Below are positions 13,501-25,339 of a DNA stretch of 64,000 nt, piece after piece. The translations under genes were made by a program, and so were the position numbers. Location of the stretch: contig NC_041786.1 in the NCBI RefSeq assembly GCF_900090045.1, positions 1,978,501 through 2,042,500 on the forward strand. The letters run 5' to 3'. Source of the DNA: Plasmodium malariae (taxonomy: Eukaryota > Apicomplexa > Aconoidasida > Haemosporida > Plasmodiidae). The notes beneath the pieces were generated by a model. It saw only the letters and a program-made list of their open reading frames with translations, had not been told where the DNA came from and searched no databases. How positions within the stretch are numbered: the first letter of the stretch is position 1; the number at the start of each line of letters is the position of its first letter.

Positions 13501-16500
13501 TCGTTTTAGCATAATCAGATTCCCATTTTTCATAATTATTAAAATTTAAATTCAGTGTCATTCTTTTATTTCTGTTCATATCAAAATTTCCCTCCTTATA
13601 TGTAGAAGTGTTTGAAAGAAAACGTTTCTCGATAAAACTATTTTTTCTAACAAAATTTTTACTATTATCACAGCTTTTATAATCAGGATAGTTTCTTACG
13701 TATGGAGTGTTATTAACATATATGTCTTCATTGTTCTTCTTTGCATAGATATATTCTTCTAGATTGTCATAGTAAAAATAATTATTATTAACACTAATAT
13801 TATTATCTTTAGCACCAGTATTATCAGTACTGTTCATGTAGTCACCTTCTCTGCCTGCACCCATTCTAGAAGCAAACAAATTCTGCATATAGTTTAGCTC
13901 TTTTATATTTACATTGGTGTCAAATTCCTGTAGGTTACTTTGTATACCTTTTTTTTCTCCTCTATTTTGATCTTCATATGAAGTGTTCCTTCCTTTGTTG
14001 TTATAAAAGTTATACTTAACAACTTCACTATTAATTTTTCTTTTTAAAATACGCAAACCTTTTTTAAAGCGTTTATTATTCTTTTCGGATTTGTACATAT
14101 TTTTAATTTGGATAATTTTTTCTTCTTTTATGTCTTTTAATTTGTTAAAAAAGTTTATACTTTTTTTTTTTTTCTCATCATCTACATATAACATCGAAAA
14201 TTTTCCATTAGTTGCATCATTTTCATCATAATATTTATGGAAATTATCATTTGAAAAAAAGTTAAATTCTTTAAATTTATTCTTACAGTGATCTCTTAGT
14301 TCACTCATTGAAAAATATTTGGGTTTCAAAAATTTATTATTATTTAGAGAAAATTTTGTCTTATCGAATATAAATTCATCTTTATATAAACTATTGTTCA
14401 CGTTCTCAAAGGATTTTGCCTTACACCATTTACAAAACGAATTATAATTATTATCATTATTGTAACTGCTTACATTAAGATTGTATATATTATATTCACT
14501 ATACCTGTTTAAGTAGCATCTGTCCATATCATTCTCCTCATAGCTATTCACGACGTTACTACTGATTCTATTGGTGTAGTCACCCTTGGTAAAATAGCTC
14601 TGCATATCTTTCTCCTCTTTGATATTACAGCTGATTATATCAATATGGTCCTTAACGTTTGAAACCCCCCATTCTTCGTTTTCTTTCCTTTCTTTTTCCT
14701 TTTCACAAAAATCACACAATATATTTATATCTACGTTTGAATGCTTATCAGTAACACTGCATTTATTAATGACGTTATAATTTGTTAATTTTTCATCATT
14801 TTCATGCCATTTTTTATTAAGGTTTTCTTTTTCATCTTTTTCAAATGCTTCGCTGTTATCTGTTAATTTTTTATTTTCGCCTTCTCCTTTATCAAGAAAT
14901 ATTGAATCTATATTATTTTCAAAATGATAATTATTTTTCATATCATTAGATTCAACTGATACATTTTTACTTATGTTAAGCTTTATATTCTTTTTATTCG
15001 ATTTTCTTCTCTGTTTCCAATTCTTAAATATGCGTTTTGATTTAAATAAAAAATTGGAGGTATAATTTTTTTCCTCATTTTTTTTCCTTGTGTCCACTTT
15101 AACATTTTCTTCATAATGTTCTGAGGAATCATATTTTTTTTCCTTCACTTTTTTAGTTTTTTTTGATTTTTTTTTTTTCATATTTAAGAAATAAAAATAT
15201 AATGGAAAATCATTGTTTAACCCCCCATGGACTGTTATAATAAAAAGGCAATACACATAAATAAAAATTAATATTATGTTAATATATAATGTTTCTACTG
15301 TATTATAAAAGTAATTAGGAAAGTATTCAACAATGCTGAAAAAGGAGTCTTTTGTGTTGTTCACGTTGCATTCTTCACTGCTGCGTGTATAGTTTCTATG
15401 TGTAACTTTTCTGTAAGTGGTTTTTCTATTTGCAGCTTTCCCATTCCTATGTCTAAAATTTTCCTTCGTAGAAAAGCCAATATTGTTGTTACTATTATTA
15501 TAGTGGCCTGATTTATGCATATGAACAAATCTACTTTCATGCAGACTTAAATCTATCCGGTATTTTTCATTATTTATTTCGAAACAAAATTCATCTTCAT
15601 TAAAGCATTTTCTAACCAACATTTCATCTATATTTTTTTCATTATAGTTTGCTTTCGCAGTTTGTTCATTTTTACCTGAATCGTAATAATTATTTTTCAT
15701 GTTATTGGTAATTTTGTTTTCCAAATCTTCTAGTATAATTTCGTTAATATTCACATCCTCTGGAAATTTTTGTCTATCTTCATAAAAATTCTTACACCTA
15801 CAGCTGTTAATACTGCACCAGCTAGTATTACGATTGACATTATTACCATATCTCTTTTTACAACTGCTATTTTTGCATTTTCTATTTTTACAACTGCTAC
15901 TTTTACAACTGCTACTTTTACAACTGCTACTTTTACAACTGCTACTTTTACAACTGCTATTTTTGCAATTGCTATTTTTGCAACTGCCATTTCTAATGCT
16001 ATTTCTAATTCTATTTCTAATACTATTTCTAATGCTATTTTTACCGTTATTTACATTGTTATTTATGCTGTTATTTATACTGTTATATATACTGTTATTT
16101 TTACCGATATTACTATTTCCACATTTTGACATATATGAACTGTTCCTGTCGTAAAAGCTCCATCTTTCCATATTTGAAAAAGTGTCACGCGCACATGACA
16201 TATAGTCATGTATATTTTTTATTTGCTCATTGTCACTGAAAATTTTTCTTTCCCCTTTTTTCTTGTATACATCATCAACAATTTTCATATCAAAAAAATT
16301 TCTTTTTAATTTAAAGGAATTAAAATTTTCACTTTTATTATTTAAATAAGAATACCTTAGATTTTCTGAACTGCAAAATTTTGCACACTCCACTTGGTTA
16401 TAGCATTCCCCTTGTTTTTCCACATGGTCACTAGGCATGTAACCATTTCTGTTATTTTTTAATATTCCGTTATACAGTTGATTATCCTCTTCAATACTAC

Positions 16501-19500
16501 TATTCGTATTTCTATTTTCAAGATGAATACTTTTTTTATTATAAGCCATATCGCATGAATAATTTTCTTTCGAATGATTTCCTTTCTTCATTTTATTTTT
16601 TCTCTTGTTATGATTTACATTTTTATTTTTGAAATATTTTCTCAAATTGTTGAAAATTTTTTCATTCATATTTTCTTCATTTTTACCATTTCTCCTCTTA
16701 TCATTGTATGCATTTAATTCTTCTTCATAGTGTAGCTTAGAACTCAATATATTACTAGATAAATGTTTGTCTTCTTCATTCTTGTCATTGCTATAGTCAT
16801 TACAGTTGTAATCATGGCTTCCCTCACCACTGGTCTTGTCAATGCTAGTATTCGTTTTATGGATTACACTACCATTATTACATGTTATTTCATTTTTATC
16901 TATTACACATTTTCCAATAATTCCTTTCTCCTTATATGTACCTTCGTTTTTGAAAAATTTGTCATTATAGGTTAATCCATCATTGTTCGCGTTTCCTTTA
17001 TTAATATTGCTACTATTCCCTGTATTTTTATCATCTTTGTTTCCATCCAATACAGAAGTATACTTTGTCGCATGATCCTTCCTGTGTCCATTTTTCGTTG
17101 TATCATTCTTATCGTGCAAATATTGAAGACTTTTTATTTTTTTACAATTTTTCATCTTATTTTCCTTACCTACTAGGAATTTATCCCTACTACGTTCGTT
17201 ATTTTGCTTCGTAAAAAAAAAATTATCGTAGTACTTGCCAACATAGGCAGGGGTATAGACAAAAAAATAAATGCACTTACATTTGTAATATTTATAAAGA
17301 TACTGAAAAAAAACTGGAAATCTGTTTAAAATAAAAATATGAACAAATGTATGCAAATGATATAAACTGGACTTTTTCGATATCCTGTACAATAGTTCAT
17401 GCGGAAAAAATAAATATAAGATAGGAAATTCATACAAAACGTTTTTGTAAAAATCATAATTCCTCTCGTTATTCATATATATTAAAAACGCAGCAGTTAA
17501 TAATATTATAATATGTATATAATTTTTATAATAGGAACAAAAAACAATATATATAATGGAAATAATAGAAATAACAAAACTTTTAAATTCAAATATATTA
17601 TTCACCTTATCGAGAAAATAATTAATTCTATTTTTTATTTGCATAGTTCTCTTTACATTATTCAAAAATAAATTAATTAACTGGTAATTATTATTTAAAT
17701 TATTATTAGACATAACCAAGTCTTCATTATCACACAACAAATTGGTGGTATTCTGGTAAGGTAACAAATACTCAAATCTATTTTTACTTTTATATATAAA
17801 TATGTGGACATATAAATTATTATCACTAGAATCAGAGATATTATATCTACTGTTTTTTTGACTGTTCTTTTTTTGTTCATTGTACAGTTTTCTTACAAAA
17901 AAATAATTCTTATCAAAAAATATATTTTTCTGATTTAATAGTGAAAATCCAGTTAATTCTTCCTCATGTGTTTTACTGTCAAATGAGCCAAATATTTTGT
18001 CTGTTCTGTTAGAAGATGTTGAACTGTATAATGAAATATTTCTATATTTATTATTTTTTGATAAAAAGAAATCGGTTCTTACATTCGGATTATTCAACTC
18101 CGATTTTTTATAAAAATCAAAATCTATATGTTTTTCAATTTCGTAACTATAAAATATAAAATGTCCTAAGTACACATTTAGGTCTGTATAAAAATAAAAT
18201 ATTATTTTATTTTGTTTATCCGAAAATAGCGGTATAAACATATCATTATTATATTCATATTTATAATAGTACAAAAACTCATCTACATCAATTATTACAT
18301 ATATATAATTATATTTTAATTCTTCAATGTTTTTAATTTTTAATATATTTACATATATATAATTATATACACCTCTATGAATTGATTTATAAAATTTTTT
18401 TAGTAGATTAAAATACATTGGTGAATTCTGATATAGTTCAAAATTTTTTAAAAATGTATTTTTTGTATATTTAAAAAATAGAATTTTCATATACTTTTTT
18501 ATAGAACCATATATAGAAATAATTTTCATTAAATTTATTAATTCGATAATGACATTGATACTATGATTTGCTAAGCGAATTTGTTCATTGTTAAAATTAT
18601 ATCCATCATTTGATGTTTTATTACAATTTTTTTTCTTTTTTTTTTTTTTTTAAGGAAAAAAAATTACTGTTTGTAGAAGACGAACTAGTATTGTTTCTAC
18701 TTAATCTTTTTGCATATACACTAAATTTATAAATGTTATTCGAACTTTTACAAATACTACTAAATGTTGAATGTGATATATCATATACATCTGGGTCTAC
18801 AACTTTATAAATATCACTAATATTTTGTTTGAATTTAGTAGTAATTAAAAAATTTTTTTTTAACATCAATATTTTTTTTCTATATATATGTGTTGCACTT
18901 GTTTTTTTATACATATAACACGAAATCGTGTAATCACATTTATTTATCAATGTATTGAAATATAAATTATCCACATTTTCGTTTTCGTCATCTTCTGTTT
19001 TCTTGCTTTTCGTTGTCTCATAAACTTTTTTCATTACATGTTCATCGCTGTCTATACCATCGTATATTAGCTCTCTTGACACATTATACACGGCATTATT
19101 ATTATTACCATTGTCGTTATTACCATTGTCGTTATTACCATTGTCGTTATTACCATTGTCGTTATTACCATTGTCGTTATTACCATTGTCGTTATTACCA
19201 TTGTCGTTATTACCATTGTCGTTATTACCATTGTCGTTATTACCATTGTCGTTATTACCATTGTTGTTATTACCATTGTCGTTATTACCATTGTTGTTAT
19301 TACCATTGTTGTTATTACCATTGTTGCTATTATAATTATTATGCTGCTTCATTAATTGTTTTACATTTTTTACATTCTCGTTTTTATTATTATAAGAGTA
19401 TGTCTTTTTCCATTGCTCTTTCTCCTTCATCAACCAATTTTCCTTGTTTTTTTGATTTAAATTTTTATCCTCCTCCTCGCCCACCTGCTTTTTTTTTTCT

Positions 19501-19925
19501 TTCCAAGTTTTCCATTTACTGCTTTCCTTTTTTATTAAATAAGGAATTTTATTGATAAAGTTTAAGTTAGTCTCGTTTACCTTATTTTTTTCTTCAAGAT
19601 TATTATTAATTTTGCTAAGATAAAAATCATATAAATTGTTATTATATTTATGGTTATTAATTTCATTATATAAATAGAATTCTACTAAGTTGTTTGATTT
19701 ATATTCACTGTTTTCACTGTTAGACGAAAAATAATCATAAACATTTTCATATGTATTACTTAATATATTAGAACTGGTGTCTGTATTTTTATACCCATCT
19801 GATTCATTGCAATACATGAACTTTTTGAAATTATTATTATGATTATCACTGTTTTCATGCAATTTTTTATTTAATTCATTATCTTCATTGTGTATTTTAT
19901 TCCTCTTATTTTTCTTAAGCTCCAT
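10225..19925 (-). CDS. giant conserved membrane protein, frame broken at a poly(A) tract
   Basis: I read this as one gene. The N-terminal segment (19925 to about 18636) is Asn/Lys-rich and holds a 15-bp NGNND repeat. The main segment continues to 11309, followed by four phase-0 exons: 11087-10992, 10891-10784, 10658-10584 and 10389-10225, ending in TGA. All junctions are GT-AG. The two large frames are offset at an A16 run (18636-18651 on +). Downstream of the run the second frame is open for about 38 codons before its first ATG at 18529. Counting from that ATG, hydrophobic helices lie near residues 310-345, 1085-1105 and 2230-2255, and a further pair lies in exon 10992-11087. Most of the rest is low-complexity, including a Cys-spaced KSSSC repeat (15853-15990). 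The total would be about 3000 residues. No known domain was recognised. The alternative is two separate genes (18621-19925 and 10225-18529). Confidence 0.7.
15853..15990 (-). repeat. 15-bp in-frame repeat encoding Cys-Lys-Ser/Asn-Ser-Ser units
   Basis: The unit acttttacaactgct on + recurs about nine times with small changes and encodes CKSSS/CKNSS pentapeptides on the minus strand, so a cysteine falls every five residues. Directly beyond it (15991-16110) a second family of NSIRN/NSINN pentapeptides follows with the same 15-bp period. Confidence 0.85.
18636..18651. other. A16 (minus strand) run where two reading frames are offset
   Basis: On the minus strand TCC-TTA then 15 A continue into GAA AAA AAA TTG TAA, ending the upstream frame at 18621. 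With 15 or 18 A instead of 16, the frame would run into the codons NCNKTSNDGYNF and on to the main frame without a stop. Confidence 0.75.
19098..19336 (-). repeat. 15-bp tandem repeat encoding NGNND/NGNNN
   Basis: About 16 near-identical copies of ttattaccattgtcg on +, with tcg/ttg variation in the outer copies. On the coding minus strand they give Asn-Gly-Asn-Asn-Asp units. The tract is nearly perfect inside, so it is probably length-polymorphic. Open frames in the other frames here (MVITT and CRYYH repeats) are shadows of the same tract. Confidence 0.9.
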
Positions 19926-21356
19926 TTTGTATTAACATATAATTTTATATTACATTATTTTCAACTTGTTTATGGACAATAGGTTTTGATTTTTATTAAA
20001 ACTCGAACATCAATTAAAGAATTTTAAAGAAAAACATTGCATTATAATTGAATTTACATCCCTTTTCTTTTTTTTTAATTCATATACTTTCATGTTGTAC
20101 CACAAATTACTTTAATTTTAATACGAAAAGTAGATATATTTGAGTAAGTTCATATATTGTACAATAGCTAACATAAATATTGATTTATACAAAAAAAAAA
20201 AAAAAAAAAAAAAAAGAAAGAAAGAAAGAAAGAAAGAAAGAGAAAAAGAAAAAGAAAAAGAGCAAAAGCAAAAGCAAAAGCAAAAAATTAATTACATAAA
20301 TTCTTTACAAATAAAAGTATTGAAAGATATTTGCGGAATTGTATGCAACTGCACAATTGTTATAAATATATACACTTATGTTTGTATGTATTATACATAT
20401 ATTTATATATATATATAATATATATATACTTATTTATATTAACATTTATTTATATACTTATTTATTTACATACACATATATTTATTCATGCATTAATTCC
20501 CCCATTCATTTGCGTTTACAATTAAACATCATTACGCCAGAAAACATTGAACGATAAATTTAAGCACAAAAACTTTCTAAATTTAGGAAATATTCAACAT
20601 ATTGTTAAAAGTAAAATTATATAGTACGATCAAACATATTTTTTATATTATCTAAAATTTAATATCAGATAATTTGTCTATATATTTTCATATATTTTTA
20701 GGAAAAATCATGTTTATGATATCCTAAAGCGGGTTAAAAAGTTGACATTTTGGGTATTGTGGATGTAAATTTTCTATTTTACACAATTTTTTTATACAAA
20801 AAGGGAAAATATTGCGTAAAAATATATGCATATATGTATTTACGTTTGTATATATATATATATATGTATATGACTATGTACCTATATATAGCATCTAAGT
20901 ATACATGCCCATTATATACGAGATAAACAAAATAAACAAAGAAAGAATATTGTCACTAAACTTTTATTATTTGGGAAAAATAAAAACAATAAATAATCAT
21001 TAATCGTAGAGAAATTATATGGATGTTACAATACGACAAACTAAATTCAATATACTACGAAATTGTATGCATACATTATCGAACGGCGTATATGACAGCT
21101 AAGTAAAACAAAAAATAAAAAGATAAATATTAGTGAAGAGCAATTCAACTTTAATTTTTTAAAGTGTAAATTTATGTAAATATATTTTTTAAATTAAACA
21201 TTCTTTAAGAAAAATACTGATAAATCTGCGTGTGCTTATTTTATTTTATTTAGTCATATATATATAATAATTTTTTGCTCTGCAGAAAATACTTAAGGAA
21301 CATTATTAAAAGAAAGAGATCGTAAATAAACGAAAAATATTTATTTCATTAATTCC

Positions 21357-21391
<35 letters not shown>

Positions 21392-21625
21392 TATAATATA
21401 AACAGTTACTTCTATGTTGAGCCACAATTAACTGATAAATATAGATTAGATTAAAGGCAAAAGAAGATAACGAACAGTGAGAATAGAAAGAGTGAAATAA
21501 TTATAACTGATGATAAAAAAAAAAAGAAGCTATTTTAGTTTCCTCAAAAGAATATATACGTGTATGAATAAGTATATTTATATATACATACTATTGTAAT
21601 ATTTTCTTTCGTAAAAATTTTCCAG
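19926..21625. promoter_or_regulatory. divergent intergenic region with GAAA microsatellite
   Basis: It lies between the start of the giant minus gene and the start of the plus zinc-finger gene, so it must hold promoters for both. It contains a poly(A)/(GAAA)n/(GAAAAA)n/(CAAAAG)n purine tract at about 20191-20287 and (TA)n runs near 20408-20430 and 21358-21388. The open frames over the purine tract (about 20140-20418) are low-complexity and rejected as genes. No defined motif was identified. Confidence 0.5.
20191..20287 (+). repeat. poly(A)/(GAAA)n/(GAAAAA)n compound microsatellite
   Basis: About 25 A are followed by tandem GAAA, then GAAAAA, then GCAAAA units. It is almost purely purine on the + strand. 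Confidence 0.9.
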
Positions 21626-22400
21626 TGGTACTCTCAACAAGAAAAAAAAAAAATCCCCGTAATACCATAAAAAGTAAAATTTTAAAAACTAGAAAAAAGA
21701 AAAGAGATTTCGATCAAGGTAATAAACAATAAAGGCAAATTTTAATAGTTACATTTTCTTTTTAGAGCGGAAAAATGAAATTAATCTTTTATGGTTATAT
21801 ATATATGTTCATGTAAGTGTATATATATAGGTATACTTATCGTTAGTATACAAATATAGGTTTATATATATGTACGTTTATATGTATGTATATGTTATGT
21901 ACATATATGCCATGTACCTGCCTGCTTAGGGCAATTCTTACTCAGTTTTACTCCGTTTTATTTACAGTATATAAAGACTACTTTAACCAACCAGAACTAT
22001 CGTACGATGAAGATAAAAAAGGATATGGTAATTAATGATTGTAAATAAGAGTTTACAAACCCCAGTCAAATATAATTTTTTCGTAGTTTAATGAAATAAT
22101 AAAAAATTGTTAACAAAAATTTTATAGGACAACATAAATGTTTTGCTTGCGATATTTATTTTATAAATGATGACACAAAAAAACAACACGAAAAATCGAA
22201 AAAACATAAGAGAAGGGTCAAAATGTTAAATAAGGAAACTCCCCATACTTATGTAAAAATTTTTACTTGTGTATGATTATATATACGTGTGTGTGTATAT
22301 GTGTATGCCTAGAATATTGTATTACTATAATCACTGGTATTTATGGATTATCCTCTTTTTGCAGAAGGACGCTCTGAAGGCTGCTGAAATTACCTTTTAG
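21626..22400 (+). CDS. Bud20/ZNF593-type C2H2 zinc-finger protein, spliced
   Basis: Four exons fit together with GT-AG borders and consistent phase: about 21626-21718, 21968-22027, 22128-22252 and 22365-22400 (TAG). The protein reads TRKKKRDFDQVYKDYF, then GYGQHKCFACDIYFIND, KKQHEKSKKHKRRVKML and ends DALKAAEITF. This is the Bud20/ZNF593 plan: a basic RRxRDLD-type N-terminus, one C2H2 finger (C-x2-C...H-x5-H) with the KSKxHKRR helix, and a short tail with a conserved AA-G/E segment. Yeast Bud20 is a shuttling pre-60S export factor. Length is about 105 residues, as expected. The start is uncertain: the first visible exon opens at TGGTACTC behind a ccag acceptor, which would make a split ATG if a tiny 5' exon supplies the A. 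It is convergent with the next gene, only 58 bp apart. Confidence 0.85.
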
Positions 22401-22458
22401 CATGAACGCACACATATGAATATACAAATGTATACACACTTGTAGGGGGAGGTCTTCT

Positions 22459-25339
22459 TTACACATCTGTGAATGATATTATCTTGGTCAGCTTCAAAAA
22501 TAGATAAAGATTATGAACTGTTTCGTTTAACTCAATTACATCGTTATAATGTGTTTCGAGGAAATTCTTGGCATCATCAGATTGTAAAGAATTATTTTTT
22601 AAGTTATCATTTTCTTTTACCATTTCATTAATATTTTTTATGTTATTGTATGAAAATATATTCATTAAAAATTTTTGAAAGGTGATTACATCGTTTTTGT
22701 TATCATCTTCATTATTTTCATGTGCATTATTTTCACTTAATATTTTCTTTTCCTTTTTATTGTTTGAAATAATAAATTCACACAACTCAAATAGACAAAA
22801 CAAAATGGACCTGTGTTTTGTTAAATTTTTTATGAACTTTTTATCGTCCTCTTCTTTTTCCATCTTAGAAATTCTATTAGAAAGAAAAACAGAAAAAGAA
22901 AAAGGAAAAAAGGTAAGTAACAGTAATATGCAAATATAAGATGAAAATTTCAGAAAAGGTAAAATGGTACAGTTGTAAAGGCAAAGAAACTATGGGGTTA
23001 ATTTATATGGTGTCCGAAGAGAAAGTGCATTCATCTTGCGTAGTAATTAATAGTAGCAATTATTATGATACATATATAATACTCAGCTTTAAATTTTACC
23101 GCTATTATATATTTATATAAATATATATATGTATATATATATATATATATATATGTGTATTTTTTGTTTCATTTTTTGCTTATTTTTACCTGCAAGTATT
23201 GTGTTCATATTCCATGTACAACGAATTCGTGAGGAGCCCCTTCAATATTTCTGCGTTTCCTTTTGCGATTTTCATTGTTTTATATTGTGCTGAATTTATT
23301 CCCGAAGAATAAAAGTTAATAAATCGAAAGCATAACAAAATATCATTAATTATATTCTCTTCTGTTTTTTCATCATTCAAATGATAATTACATACTTTCT
23401 TCATCTTCTCCATTTCTATATGTGTAACTAAGAAGTTTATTCCCTTTTTTTTCATTAAAAATAATAAGGTATATACATCTAAAGTGTAGTTGTAAATATC
23501 CTTTAGAACATCTATTCCATTGTCTAATAGAACAATTCCATTATTGCTTATATGAAAAATAAACTCATTAGCAATTTTACTTTTTAATTTTATAATTACT
23601 ATATTATCGATATATTTAATTTCCCATTTAATGTATGGGAAGTTATTTACATTATTTAAATTAATGTAATAATTGCTGATTCTATTACTGTAAATTTTTA
23701 AAAAGTTTTTATTATTTAATGTGAAAATCTTACTTTTAACTTTAACTAAATTTATTTCATCATTTAGGATTATTTTATTACATTCCTTTAAAATTTCTTG
23801 ATTTTCTTCATTGCTTATATCAATTTGTTTATCATCATTTTGATTCATTGCATTTGCATGGGTAAAATAGTCTTCTATGAGGATTGTACTACCGCCTATA
23901 TTCATTTTTTCGTAGTCCCTGTGGACACTATTATTACCGCTGTTACTGCTATTATTACGGATGTTACTACTGTTGTTGTTATTGTTGATGTAACATTGTT
24001 TATTATTACTATTTTCGTAAGCATTAGGACTGTCAACATATTCTTTTGTTATGTCCTCTTTTTTATCCTTCTCTTTGTATATTGGACTTACTGAATTTAT
24101 TTGCTCCTCCTTGAGTAGGTTATCCACATCGCAGAAATTTAAGCATTTCACCTTTTCGTTAGTTTCAATATAAAATATTTCAAGCTCTTCATTAGTATAA
24201 ATGTCTGGAGGAATTTCTATTTCATATGTATAGGAAAATAACTGTTCACTAATTTCTGAAGGAAATAAATTTGTAACTTCTGACAGAACGAAGACTGTTC
24301 TGTAATTGTAGTTACTTTCTTTGTTACACTCTTGTAAAATAGAGTTAGGGGAGAAGCTAAATGATGATGTGGAGGCACATGGATTTGTGAAAATATGAAT
24401 TTTAAATAAGTCTAAAAAAATGTAATCATTAATATATTCATAAGATTTAACCTTAGTTACTAAACTTATAAAATAATACTTGTCTAATTTTTTAGTTGAA
24501 ATTATGTGCATAGTCATATTATCAAATTCTATTTTATTATCATTCTGTATTTCGTTTATTATCTTAGTTTCAAAAATGAAGTAGTCATTTTTCATGTTGT
24601 CATTTTGCATTTTATTTAACAGAACAAATTTACTTAATGTACTTTTATTTTTATACTTTATGTACTTGTTAAACAGATAATTTTTTAACCTGAAAAGAGT
24701 TTTAAAATTTTCTATGCAGTATTTTTTAATACTATAACTAAGGAAATAATAATCCGTTAACAAAATAAAAAATAATAATTGAGTCAACTGCATTATTTCA
24801 CAACAATTTTCAAAATATTCTAATTCATGTTCTTTAAAAAATTCTTTCAAAAAAAAGGAAATTGTGTTTAAACATTTACTGTTTATAACATTGTAAAAGT
24901 AAACAGAATATTGTTCATATAACAAATTACTTTTTTTATTACTTAACATTATTTTATCCTTTAGAGACACACACAAAAAACTATCACATATACACTTGTA
25001 CATACGTATATCAATAAAAAAGAAAGGCGTTTTTTTATCTACATAATAATATTTGTTTAATAAATCATTTGTCATTACATCCTTTCTTTGATTGATATAG
25101 GATTTTATCTTACTTATTAAATTATCTTCATTTTCGTCATACTTATTTATTTTAATATTCTCTAATAATTCGTTTTTCTCAGTTATTTCGATTTTATCTT
25201 CATTTTCAATTTTATCTTTTGTTATTTTTTTTTTTTTCTTCTTTTTTTTCTTTTTCTCACTGTCTATGTTAGCATTTTTTAGATTATTCTTATCCTTACC
25301 TACATCCGATTTTTTTATATTTTCTATTTTTTTTTTCAT
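22459..25339 (-). CDS. conserved Plasmodium protein, two exons, Lys-rich N-terminus
   Basis: Exon 1 is 25339-23190 and exon 2 is 22873-22459. The donor CTTGCAG/GTAAAA and the acceptor CTAATAG join codon AG|A, giving ...EHNTCRISKMEKEEDDKK..., about 854 residues. The intron carries a (TA)n tract. The N-terminus is a lysine-rich coiled segment with an 11-Lys run. The middle has a possible beta-rich segment (IEIPPDIYTNEELEIFYIET) and an Asn-rich linker. A conserved-looking C-terminal part follows (WEIKYIDNIVIIKLKSK ... GIVLLDNGIDVL ... YTLLFLMKKKGINFLVTH). I do not recognise the family. The layout faintly recalls the axonemal protein DNAI7/CASC1, but this is weak. No membrane segment or signal peptide is seen. 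Confidence 0.8.

Noticed and set aside
15751..16154. Frames with KVAVVKV, TTATF and LLQLL repeats
   Set aside because: Shadows of the CKSSS 15-bp repeat.
19013..19555. 180-residue plus-strand frame with CRYYH repeats, and MVITT/MSLLP repeat frames over 19067-19335
   Set aside because: These are alternative frames of the 15-bp NGNND repeat inside the minus-strand gene.
20140..20525. Plus-strand frames with poly-Lys/Glu and YIYIY
   Set aside because: Generated by poly(A)/(GAAA)n and (TA)n simple sequence.
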